This document shows, one piece after another, positions 19,517 to 26,875 of a stretch of DNA of 64,000 nucleotides. Location: NCBI RefSeq assembly GCF_027694345.1, contig NZ_JAQEVU010000004.1, positions 124,001 to 188,000 on the forward strand. Direction: 5' to 3'. The stretch's first letter is position 1; every line of letters begins with the position of its first letter. The DNA comes from Varibaculum timonense_A. Lineage in GTDB: Bacteria; Actinomycetota; Actinomycetes; Actinomycetales; Actinomycetaceae. The notes beneath the pieces were generated by a model. That model made no database searches and had not been told where the DNA came from. It worked only from the letters and a program-made list of their open reading frames with translations. A program made the translations under genes and the position numbers.

Positions 19517-20686
19517 ATGAGTAATAACGAGCCGGAGAACGACTTAACTACCCGCACCTGGTTCGTAGGTGAAGATTCTGAAGAGGAACAAGCTCCCGAA
19601 GATACCTTGATTCCTGGTGAACACGCTTCTCCTGCTGCTCCTGGAAATGATTCCTTAATCGCTGGTGATGGTTTCAATCCTGCGTCTTCGCCCTCTAGCG
19701 AGGAAGATGAATCCCTGGGGAAGCTAGATCACGTGGATAACGTAATTTCCGGTGCAGACGATAGTGAGGACGACTTCCCCAAGCAGGAAGAAAGCCCTCT
19801 TCCGCAAGCAGAGGTCGAACCGGAGATTTCAGATAATTCCGGTGGCGATATTGATGCGCCGGCTCCGCAGCGTAAATCACTTACTGAACGCACCCCCAAG
19901 GTAGAGGAAGATTCTTCCTTCAGCGAACCGGTAACTGCGAAAGAGGTGGAAAGCACTGCTGAACGCCGTTATTCGCTGCTTAATGGACAGGATAATGCCC
20001 CTGCTCCTGCAAAAGATGATTCCCCGAATTGGGATTCAGTCGAGGAAACTGAACCTGAAGAGGTCTTAACCACTGCGCAGCGGGAAAAGAGTTTTGAGGA
20101 CACGATTTTCGAGGGCGCAACTGTTAAACCTACGGTACCGTCGCGGGCAGCGGCTCATGTTTGGTCATTACTGCTTTTTATACTGCTTGTTCCAGTTACC
20201 TGGTATTTGGTTTTGGATGTAGCAACCCGGCTACGTACGCGCGGGGGCGATATGTTACTGCCCACTTCTGCTCTTGATGCTGGTCAATGGCTAGAGGTAG
20301 CGTTCGCTCTGATAGCGGTGTTTATTTTGCTGTTAATAGCAAGATTCTCTTCTTTAGGAGCTTTTATTACCGGTTTGCTGCTCACCGTGGGAGGAGCTTT
20401 CTTCCTGGTTGTGCCCGCTAAAACCGCTGCGGCATTGGATTCGTTCCTGACCGCTTTGGATAATGCTGGTCAGCAAGGTCATTTCTATCAGGCTCTGCCT
20501 AGTAATATTGCACATCATTTGGCATGGTCGGGTGGCTCTGGAATGTTGTTATTTGCCGGTCTAGCCCTGTTGGGAATAGGTTTCCTTTCCCATAGTGCTC
20601 GTCGTGCGGGACGTAAAGATTACCTAATCGAACGCAAAGTTAAAGCGGCAGACGATAGCCAAGATAACAAGATGACTGCCAGCTAG
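19517..20686 (+). CDS. Membrane protein with long acidic N-terminal region
   Basis: 389 residues. The first ~215 residues are acidic and low-complexity (many Glu, Asp, Ser, Pro) and probably disordered in the cytoplasm. Four transmembrane helices follow (VWSLLLFILLVPVTWYLVLD; a helix pair near AFALIAVFILLLIARFSSLG and FITGLLLTVGGAFFLVV; MLLFAGLALLGIGFLSHSAR) and a short charged tail. An upstream in-frame start at 19478 exists, but GGAGGT just before ATG 19517 decides the start. No domain recognised. Two strong hairpins follow. Confidence 0.7.
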   Translation: MSNNEPENDLTTRTWFVGEDSEEEQAPEDTLIPGEHASPAAPGNDSLIAGDGFNPASSPSSEEDESLGKLDHVDNVISGADDSEDDFPKQEESPLPQAEVEPEISDNSGGDIDAPAPQRKSLTERTPKVEEDSSFSEPVTAKEVESTAERRYSLLNGQDNAPAPAKDDSPNWDSVEETEPEEVLTTAQREKSFEDTIFEGATVKPTVPSRAAAHVWSLLLFILLVPVTWYLVLDVATRLRTRGGDMLLPTSALDAGQWLEVAFALIAVFILLLIARFSSLGAFITGLLLTVGGAFFLVVPAKTAAALDSFLTALDNAGQQGHFYQALPSNIAHHLAWSGGSGMLLFAGLALLGIGFLSHSARRAGRKDYLIERKVKAADDSQDNKMTAS

Positions 20687-20710
20687 TTTGCCTAGATGCT
20701 AATAGTTTGA

Positions 20711-20742
20711 GGGGGGTGGCAACCAAATGGTTGCCACCCCCC
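20711..20742. terminator. Perfect 14-bp GC-rich hairpin
   Basis: GGGGGGTGGCAACC (20711-20724), AAAT loop, exact complement 20729-20742. It lies between convergent genes, just after the acidic membrane protein gene, with no strong U-tract. Confidence 0.75.
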
Positions 20743-20773
20743 GCAAAAGTTTTAGTCACCTGATTGTGGGGCT

Positions 20774-20810
20774 ATAGGGTTAATGCTCTGTTTTAGAGCA
20801 TTAACCCTAT
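20774..20810. terminator. Perfect 16-bp hairpin with T-run
   Basis: ATAGGGTTAATGCTCT (20774-20789), loop GTTTT, exact complement 20795-20810, then TTTT. The T-run suits plus-strand transcripts; the hairpin abuts the end of glxR (20813) and may also end that transcript. The second of two stacked hairpins in 100 bases. Confidence 0.85.
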
Positions 20811-20812
20811 TT

Positions 20813-21490
20813 TTAGCGAGCGCGCCTGGCTAGGCGATCAACGTCAATCAAGGTAACAGCGCGTCCTTCCAGGCGTATCCAACCACGAGAAACAAACTCT
20901 GCCAAGGATTTGTTTACGGTTTCACGTGATGCCCCTACTAGCTGCGCCAGCTCTTCTTGAGTCAGATCGTGGGGAACGTGAATACCGTCCTCGGTACGGA
21001 TTCCGAAACGGTCAGCCAAATCCAGGAGCGCTTTCGCAACCCGGCCGGGGACATCGGAGAACACCAGGTCGGCTAGTGCCTCGTTGGTGCGTCGTAGCCG
21101 CTTGGCGAGTGCTTTTAACATATGTTTCGCCAATGAAGGATTATCGTCCAGGAAGTCCATTAAATCAGCATGGTTTAGGAACACTAGACGCGCTGGAGAT
21201 ACCGCCGTGGCGGTAGTGGAACGCTGTCCCGGATCAAAAAGGGTGAGCTCGCCCAGAATTTCACCAGGTCCTAAAACCGCTAGTAGGTTTTCGCGACCGT
21301 CAGGGGACTGGTGGGATAGTTTTACTTTCCCTTCGGCCACAATATATAAACGGTCGCCATCGTCGCCCTCTTCAAACAGGTTTTCTCCACGTCGTAACGT
21401 GGTTTGCCCCATCATAGAGAATAGGCGCATTTGCGCGTCCTGATTTAGTCCCTCGAACAGGGGAACTCTGGCTAGAAAGGACGAATCCAA
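20813..21490 (-). CDS. glxR: Crp/Fnr-family cAMP-responsive regulator (GlxR/Crp)
   Basis: Global transcription regulator of actinobacteria. About 225 residues: cyclic-nucleotide-binding domain with the phosphate-binding cassette GEILGELTLFDPGQRSTTATA, a dimerisation helix, then the winged helix (LTQEELAQLVGASRETVNKS). The GTG at 21499 would overlap the AAGGAG motif, so I prefer TTG 21490, eight bases after AAGGAG; the N-terminus then reads MDSSFLARVPLFEGL, as in the family. A Crp-like half-palindrome lies upstream at 21562, suggesting autoregulation. Confidence 0.9.
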   Translation of the reverse strand: MDSSFLARVPLFEGLNQDAQMRLFSMMGQTTLRRGENLFEEGDDGDRLYIVAEGKVKLSHQSPDGRENLLAVLGPGEILGELTLFDPGQRSTTATAVSPARLVFLNHADLMDFLDDNPSLAKHMLKALAKRLRRTNEALADLVFSDVPGRVAKALLDLADRFGIRTEDGIHVPHDLTQEELAQLVGASRETVNKSLAEFVSRGWIRLEGRAVTLIDVDRLARRAR

Positions 21491-21561
21491 GCTAATCACT
21501 CCTTACAGAAAATATCGATAGCTAACGAAAAGTACATACCGCTTTAACATTACTCGCTTGT

Positions 21562-21577
21562 TGTGACATATGCCACC
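21562..21577. promoter_or_regulatory. Candidate GlxR/Crp site
   Basis: TGTGA-CATATG-CCACC compared with the consensus TGTGA-N6-TCACA: left half perfect, right half 3 of 5. It lies about 70 bases upstream of the proposed glxR start. Confidence 0.35.
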
Positions 21578-21706
21578 TGAGGGGCGGCGTGTTTTCTACA
21601 TTCTGGGGTATTCGGAAATTTCTCGCAGCTACCTGGGACTTCAATCCCCCTATCGAGGAAGGGATGGAAGAGGGAATGCCTAATAATTAAGGCAAATTGG
21701 CGTTAG

Positions 21707-22447
21707 CTATTTTTCGTTACGCTGTCGCTGTATCCATTCGGTTAGTTCCATCCGCTTGCCGGTATAGAAGGGCGTATCCTGGCGGACGTGCAGGCGAGCT
21801 TCACAGTCCCGCTGCTGACGCAGTACCCCCATAATCCGATTAATGTCATCGGATTCTAGGGTCACTGACCATTCATAATCATTAAGCGCAAAGGTCGCCA
21901 AAGTAGAAACCGCTACGTCCAGGTAACCTGCGCCATTGCGACCATGCTCGGCGAGCATGGCACTGCGTTTAGCCTTGGGCAGGTAATACCACTCGAGGGA
22001 ACGTACAAACGGGTAAACCGCCGCATAGGCACGTGGTGCCCAACCACCGAAGCAGGCAGGCAGGTGGGGCTTATTGAACTCCGCAGTCATATGGGCACTC
22101 ATAATCGACCACACCGGTACCAGGTAGCTGCCTAAGCGCGAGTTCAACACTGCATGATAGGCATCTTGGAGCTTGTCATTTGATTCATCTAGGAACCAGA
22201 ACATTAAATCAGCGTCTGCACGGTAACCGGCAACGTCATACCAGCCACGTACAGTTACTCCCAGTTTCGCAATCTCTTCCTCGAGCTCTCGCGCCATAGC
22301 TGCCCGCTCAGCTTCCTCGGCAGGTAGCGGCAAAGCTAGCTCGAAAACCGCGTGCATGGAAAAGTTATTGCGCGCATTCACTTCCTCGGGATCTACCTTG
22401 TAATCGCGAGGATCAGGGGATACATCGTTAGGCATTGGGTGAGCCAT
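21707..22447 (-). CDS. hemQ: Coproheme decarboxylase HemQ (chlorite-dismutase fold)
   Basis: Last step of the coproporphyrin-dependent haem pathway: peroxide-dependent decarboxylation of coproheme to haem b. 246 residues. The diagnostic segment WYYLPKAKRSAMLAEHGRNG carries the Tyr of the YxLP-type motif and the proximal His. The N-terminal ~25 residues are an extension. AAGGAG precedes ATG 22447. It is the last gene of hemA-hemH-hemQ, 34 bases after the hemH stop. Its presence shows that the organism uses the CPD route and not the protoporphyrin route. Confidence 0.95.
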   Translation of the reverse strand: MAHPMPNDVSPDPRDYKVDPEEVNARNNFSMHAVFELALPLPAEEAERAAMARELEEEIAKLGVTVRGWYDVAGYRADADLMFWFLDESNDKLQDAYHAVLNSRLGSYLVPVWSIMSAHMTAEFNKPHLPACFGGWAPRAYAAVYPFVRSLEWYYLPKAKRSAMLAEHGRNGAGYLDVAVSTLATFALNDYEWSVTLESDDINRIMGVLRQQRDCEARLHVRQDTPFYTGKRMELTEWIQRQRNEK

Positions 22448-22481
22448 TATTTTCTCCTTTTAGCTTTAGCTTATTAGCTGT

Positions 22482-23597
22482 TTAATCTTTTCTGATTTCA
22501 AACTCGACAGGCAGGTCAAGAGCATTTTTGCTGCCTCTAGAATCTCCGGGGGGCGCCCAGGCTGGCCATCGGGGTTCTAAAGCGTCTTGGGCATAGGCGA
22601 CCTCGCCTCCTGCTTTTTCCTGGGCGCGCTCCTTTACTAAATCTGCAAGCGCTCCAATAAAACCAGGTTCTATGCCTACCGTTGGCACCCGCAAATAGTT
22701 AAGTCCCAACTGGGCTGCAGTTTCTTTAGCTTCGGTATCCAGGTCGTAAACCACTTCCATATGGTCACAGATAAACCCGATAGGTACGCAGACTACGTCA
22801 GTTACGCCCTCTGCTTTCAGCTGTGCTAAGCGGTCGTTAATATCGGGCTCTAACCAGGGCATTTGTGGCGGACCGGAGCGGGAACAATAGGACAAATCCC
22901 AGTTCAGCTCCCGTCCCAGCTCTTTACTTGCCCTCGCCGCGACCTCGGAGCATACCTGTTGGTGTTGGCGCACATAGTCGGGGCGGCAGTTATCGACAGG
23001 ACCAGAGCATTCCTGCATGGCACGGGGAATCGAGTGGGTCACGAAAGCGACATAGGGGAGATGTTCACTGTCTTTTTCTAGATTCCGCACCGCTTCTAAC
23101 AGTCGTTTCGTATAAGCTGCTACAAAGCCTTCAGTAGTGTAGTAGGCGCGCACTTTATCTAGTTCCAGCGATAAATCCTGAGCCTGTAGCTGGGATTTCG
23201 CGGCTGCTAAGTCTTCCCGGTATTGCCGGCACCCCGAATAGCAAACATAGGCGGAAGTAAAAATACAAAGTACCCGTTTTAACCCCCGCATAGCCAGGTC
23301 GCATAGGGTGTCGTGGATAAAGGGATGCCAGTTACGGTTGCCGATTACTACTTCGATATCTTCCCCCCGCCGGCTCAGTTCCAGCTCGAGGGCGCGCCGG
23401 ATTTCCAGGTTACGCGCATTTATGGGGCTAATTCCGTGGAAACGTCCATAGTGGGTGGAAACCTGTTTTAACCTCTCGTCAGGAACTCCCCGCCCGGAGG
23501 TAGCGTTGCGCATAAACGGCAACACGTCCTCCATTTGGCGCGGCCCTCCATAGCTGACCAGCATTACCGCATCATATTGGGCAGAAATCTCGCTCAC
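22482..23597 (-). CDS. hemH: Coproporphyrin ferrochelatase
   Basis: Inserts Fe2+ into coproporphyrin III (also called CpfC). 371 residues. Seen: VSYGGPRQMEDVLPFMRN at the N-terminus, the catalytic-His segment VTHSIPRAM, and the family stretch CVPIGFICDHMEVVYDLDTEA near residue 265. Cysteines in VCYSGCRQYRED correspond to a position used for a [2Fe-2S] ligand in some actinobacterial enzymes, but the rest of that cluster motif is not evident, so cluster binding is doubtful. The GTG start overlaps the hemA stop (GTGA). Confidence 0.95.
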   Translation of the reverse strand: MSEISAQYDAVMLVSYGGPRQMEDVLPFMRNATSGRGVPDERLKQVSTHYGRFHGISPINARNLEIRRALELELSRRGEDIEVVIGNRNWHPFIHDTLCDLAMRGLKRVLCIFTSAYVCYSGCRQYREDLAAAKSQLQAQDLSLELDKVRAYYTTEGFVAAYTKRLLEAVRNLEKDSEHLPYVAFVTHSIPRAMQECSGPVDNCRPDYVRQHQQVCSEVAARASKELGRELNWDLSYCSRSGPPQMPWLEPDINDRLAQLKAEGVTDVVCVPIGFICDHMEVVYDLDTEAKETAAQLGLNYLRVPTVGIEPGFIGALADLVKERAQEKAGGEVAYAQDALEPRWPAWAPPGDSRGSKNALDLPVEFEIRKD

Positions 23598-24913
23598 CGT
23601 GCCTCCTTTTCGCCTGGAGAGTCCTTTTTTACCTCAGTAACTTTCAAGCCGGTTACCGGGCAGGCAGGTTCGGTATCTCCCGATTTTGGCGGTGTTTCTA
23701 CAGCTAATCCCCAAACTTGTTGGAGGGCGTTTACGTATTCGCGCCCCAGCCCTTCGCGTCCGGCGCGATGAGCATTTATGGTGGGGATATGGGCTAGACG
23801 AGCCGCCAGGTGTCGCAGCGCATATTCGACTTCTGCGCGCGCAATATATTCCCCATTTGGCAAGCGGGAGATTTCATCAGCCAGCATCTGGCGAAAACTC
23901 TCGCGCAGCGCTACTACTACCGAATCCATCTGGCGGTCAGCTAACAGCTGCTCGGTTTTCTTAACCCCCTCGGATACGATTTGTTCCGCCCGCTCGACTT
24001 GGGCTTTTCCTGCTTCCGGTACGTGAGCGCTGATTTCTTCTAAGTTGATTACTTTTACCCGCTCAAGGTCGGCTACCCCGTCCTCGATATCGGTTTGTAG
24101 AGCTAAATCGAGAATCGTCTTTTCTCCGCTAGATAGCGCTAAAGCCCGTCCTACTTCCTCTTTTGTTAATACCGGCGCACCCATACCCCGGCAGGTAACA
24201 ATTAAAGTCGCTGCCTGTAAAGCCGTAACTAGCTGGTCTTTGGCTACCGCTTCGAGGTCGTGTCCAGATGCGAAGCGTTCGGCACGCCCGGAGGTGGAAT
24301 AAACCGCAATATCTTGCACCCCTTTGGCGCGCAGTGCTGCGACAGTGGCTCCCGCATATGAACCGGTGCCAATCAAGAGCGTGGGGGTTCCTGCCAATGG
24401 ATTTATGTATTCAGCAGCCATTTCGAGGGCGCAGGCAACTACTGAACGTCCCTGGGAGGCTAGCCCGGTTAGATGTGCAACCCGGCGGGAGGTGCTGAGT
24501 GCTTCTTGGCAGGCACGGGTGATAGTTGCAGATGAAACTCGGTTTTGGGTAGCAACGGTGAGGGCGCGGCGCAGCTGTCCAGAGATTTCTCGTTCCCCCA
24601 CCACCATGGAGTCTAGTCCGCAGGCGACTGTAAATAAATGTTCCAAAACCTGCCGGTCACGGCGAATCTCGCAGTCGGTACCTAACCGGGATTGGATATA
24701 GCTGTCTACTGCTTTTTGCTGTTCAGTGCTGGTTGTGGGTGCAGTTTCGATGATTATTTCCACTCGGTTACAGGTGGAAAGTGGTAGCACTCCCTGTGCT
24801 TCGGGTAGCCGTTGCAATAGGTCTTTGGGTAGTCCCTCGATGGTACTGGCGGCTGTGGCTACGGCGTTTAGCCCGTGCCGGAGATGATGTACCGAATAGG
24901 AAGAAAGACCCAC
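23594..24913 (-). CDS. hemA: Glutamyl-tRNA reductase
   Basis: First enzyme of the C5 pathway: reduces glutamyl-tRNA-Glu to glutamate-1-semialdehyde with NADPH. 439 residues. Catalytic cysteine in PLSTCNRVEI (Cys48), SMVVGEREISGQLRRAL in the substrate-binding domain, a Rossmann segment (LLIGTGSYAGATVAALRAKG) and a C-terminal dimerisation domain. The extreme C-terminus is extended and hydrophilic. First gene of the minus-strand haem operon, divergent from hemE across 282 bases. GTG start. The partner hemL is not in this window. Confidence 0.96.
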   Translation of the reverse strand: MGLSSYSVHHLRHGLNAVATAASTIEGLPKDLLQRLPEAQGVLPLSTCNRVEIIIETAPTTSTEQQKAVDSYIQSRLGTDCEIRRDRQVLEHLFTVACGLDSMVVGEREISGQLRRALTVATQNRVSSATITRACQEALSTSRRVAHLTGLASQGRSVVACALEMAAEYINPLAGTPTLLIGTGSYAGATVAALRAKGVQDIAVYSTSGRAERFASGHDLEAVAKDQLVTALQAATLIVTCRGMGAPVLTKEEVGRALALSSGEKTILDLALQTDIEDGVADLERVKVINLEEISAHVPEAGKAQVERAEQIVSEGVKKTEQLLADRQMDSVVVALRESFRQMLADEISRLPNGEYIARAEVEYALRHLAARLAHIPTINAHRAGREGLGREYVNALQQVWGLAVETPPKSGDTEPACPVTGLKVTEVKKDSPGEKEAR

Positions 24914-25118
24914 CTGCTCATTAGACCATTTTTTTATTTTTTGAAAAGGACGGGGCGTTTTGTTTGCTCTCGTGTCTTACTGTTTTCTGTTTTCCCAGTC
25001 CAGGGGGTTGCAAAAGAATAATTATCTGCCAGAGTGTCACTAAGAATTAGGTTATTTCGCAACAGACAGATGCGGAAAATGTGTCATAAAAAGCTGACCG
25101 CTTTTGACCTTGCGATAT

Positions 25119-25133
25119 TTACCGGGGCGGTAA
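25119..25133. promoter_or_regulatory. Small inverted repeat in the hemA/hemE intergenic region
   Basis: TTACC-GGGGC-GGTAA, a perfect 5-bp dyad 63 bases before hemE. It could be an operator for the divergent haem genes. Also in this interval, TTAGGTTA (25047-25054) equals one half of a DtxR-type iron box but the other half is absent. Confidence 0.25.
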
Positions 25134-25195
25134 TCCAAATCTGGTTTGTTTTGCTTTGTTTTGCGCCCACCTAACTTGCCGTAGATGATGGAAAT

Positions 25196-26230
25196 ATGTC
25201 TGAGCAAAATTCTTTCCTACAAGCCGTTCGCGGCCTGCGCCCCGAGAAAACTCCAGTTTGGTTTATGCGCCAAGCCGGGCGTTCCTTGCCCGAGTATCGC
25301 CGCCTGCGCGCCGGTAACGATATGCTCACTGCCTGCACTACCCCTGAACTGGCAGCGGAAATAACCCTGCAACCGGTGCGCCGCTACGGGGTAGATGCCG
25401 CGATTTTCTTCTCCGATATTGTCACCCCCCTGTATTTGGCGGGTTTAAAAGTAGAGATTGTCCCCGGTAAAGGCCCGGTTTTCGCCGACCCGATCCTGAG
25501 CCCTAAGGACGTAGACCGCCTCACCAGTTTTAAAGGCTTTGATCCGGATTGTATTACCGAGGCTGCTCAAATGGTTTGCGCGGAACTCGGCGATACTCCG
25601 CTAATTGCTTTCGCGGCTGCGCCTTTTACACTGGCCTCCTACCTAATTGGAGATACCCGCTCGAAGAATCACCTGGAAGCGCGGGCTTTTATGCATTCTT
25701 ACCCGGATGCCTGGAACCGGCTCGCCAGCTGGTGTGCGGATATGTCGGCGGCATTCCTGGCCGCCCAGATTGCCGGTGGGGCGCGTACCGCTCAAGTTTT
25801 CGACTCGTGGGTGGGCGACCTTTCACGCGCCGATTACCAAACCTATTGCCTTGAACATTCTCGGGTAGTGATTGATTCTGCTCATGCCCACGGAGTCCCG
25901 GTGATTCATTTCGGGGTGGGCGCGGCCTCCCTGCTGGATTTGATGCGCGATGCCGGTGCCGAATGTATTGGGGTTGATTGGCGGCTACCTCTAAGTGAAG
26001 CCGTAAAGCTAATCGAACATGGACCTGGTGACCAATTTGCGGTGCAAGGCAATATTGACCCCGCCGTTTTGTTCGCTCCCCAGCAGATACGCCGCGACCA
26101 CGTAGCTCAGGTGCTAGCGGAGGGCACGCAGGCCGCCGCCCATATCGTCAATCTGGGACATGGGGTACCGCCGAATGCCGACCCCGCGGTTTTACAAGAA
26201 ATCGTCGACCAGGTACATACTACTGCCTAG
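25196..26230 (+). CDS. hemE: Uroporphyrinogen III decarboxylase
   Basis: Decarboxylates the four acetate side chains of uroporphyrinogen III to coproporphyrinogen III. 344 residues. The N-terminal signature TPVWFMRQAGRSLPEYR is present, followed by FFSDIVTPLY, APFTLASYLIG and the C-terminal VQGNIDPAVLF and NLGHGVPPNADP stretches. ATG 25196 has only a weak purine leader. It stands alone on the plus strand; a membrane-protein remnant reads convergently eight bases beyond its stop. Confidence 0.97.
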   Translation: MSEQNSFLQAVRGLRPEKTPVWFMRQAGRSLPEYRRLRAGNDMLTACTTPELAAEITLQPVRRYGVDAAIFFSDIVTPLYLAGLKVEIVPGKGPVFADPILSPKDVDRLTSFKGFDPDCITEAAQMVCAELGDTPLIAFAAAPFTLASYLIGDTRSKNHLEARAFMHSYPDAWNRLASWCADMSAAFLAAQIAGGARTAQVFDSWVGDLSRADYQTYCLEHSRVVIDSAHAHGVPVIHFGVGAASLLDLMRDAGAECIGVDWRLPLSEAVKLIEHGPGDQFAVQGNIDPAVLFAPQQIRRDHVAQVLAEGTQAAAHIVNLGHGVPPNADPAVLQEIVDQVHTTA

Positions 26231-26237
26231 CGCCAAT

Positions 26238-26678
26238 TTAGCTTTTGACCGGCAAATACCCCCTAATTAGGTGGAAAACTAGCGCTAAAAGCCCGAACAT
26301 AACCAGGCAGACCAGCTGAGCTAAAATGATGGTCACATGCCCAATATCGTGTATTACGCAATAAAGTGCTGGGATTATTAAAAGCAATAATGCGGTAGCC
26401 CAAAACAATATTTCCAGGGTTTTTAAATATCTGAAAATCTCATCGCTCGCTACTGTTTGGGAACTGTTCTTATATGCAAAAATAAAAGTAACCAAGCAAG
26501 CTAATAGAATCGGCAGTAAAACTATCCATCCCACGATTCCCCAGATAGTGCCGTATTTTAATCCCCATTTTTCTGACAGCTCGACAAACAGGAAAAACTC
26601 CACAACCGCCGATAAAACCACTGACAGACATCCCAGAGCGCTAAAAACTGCGGTTGATTTTACAATCGACTACTTCAT
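26238..26678 (-). pseudogene. Small membrane protein, amber stop at codon 3
   Basis: The strand shows AAGGAG-TCTCC-ATG-AAG-TAG at 26690-26670, then an open frame in the same register (SIVKSTAVFSALGCLSVVLS and onward) to 26238. The ribosome site and ATG are ideal, but the third codon is TAG. Without the stop the product would be about 146 residues with four membrane helices (one near residue 15, then WGIVGWIVLLPILLACLVTF, ATALLLLIIPALYCVI and a C-terminal helix). Translation could restart at a later GTG (26621) giving 127 residues lacking the first helix. Recent nonsense mutation, sequencing error, or a restart gene; no function known. Confidence 0.55.
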
Positions 26679-26716
26679 GGAGACTCCTTAGTAGGATACG
26701 AAACCGCTTAATGGCA

Positions 26717-26730
26717 TTAGGGTAACCTAA
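26717..26730. promoter_or_regulatory. Candidate DtxR/IdeR-like iron box
   Basis: TTAGG-GTAA-CCTAA, a perfect 5-bp dyad. Against the 19-bp DtxR consensus ending at 26730 it matches 14 positions, with 13 of 14 in the right-hand part. It lies 146 bases before the hemY-hemC start and just upstream of the defective membrane gene, so it could serve either. Confidence 0.4.
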
Positions 26731-26875
26731 ATAAATAATATTTTGAACGTCATGTCAATAGATTTAATTTAACGTTACCAATTAGTTACCTAAGGTTTTA
26801 GCTATCAACTATTGGCATTTGCTTGATTACTGCACTACTTTCATTAAAGTAGATACTCACACTGACGGAGATGTT

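Noticed and set aside
25047..25054. TTAGGTTA in the hemA/hemE gap as an iron box
   Set aside because: Only one half of the palindrome matches; the other half is unrelated.
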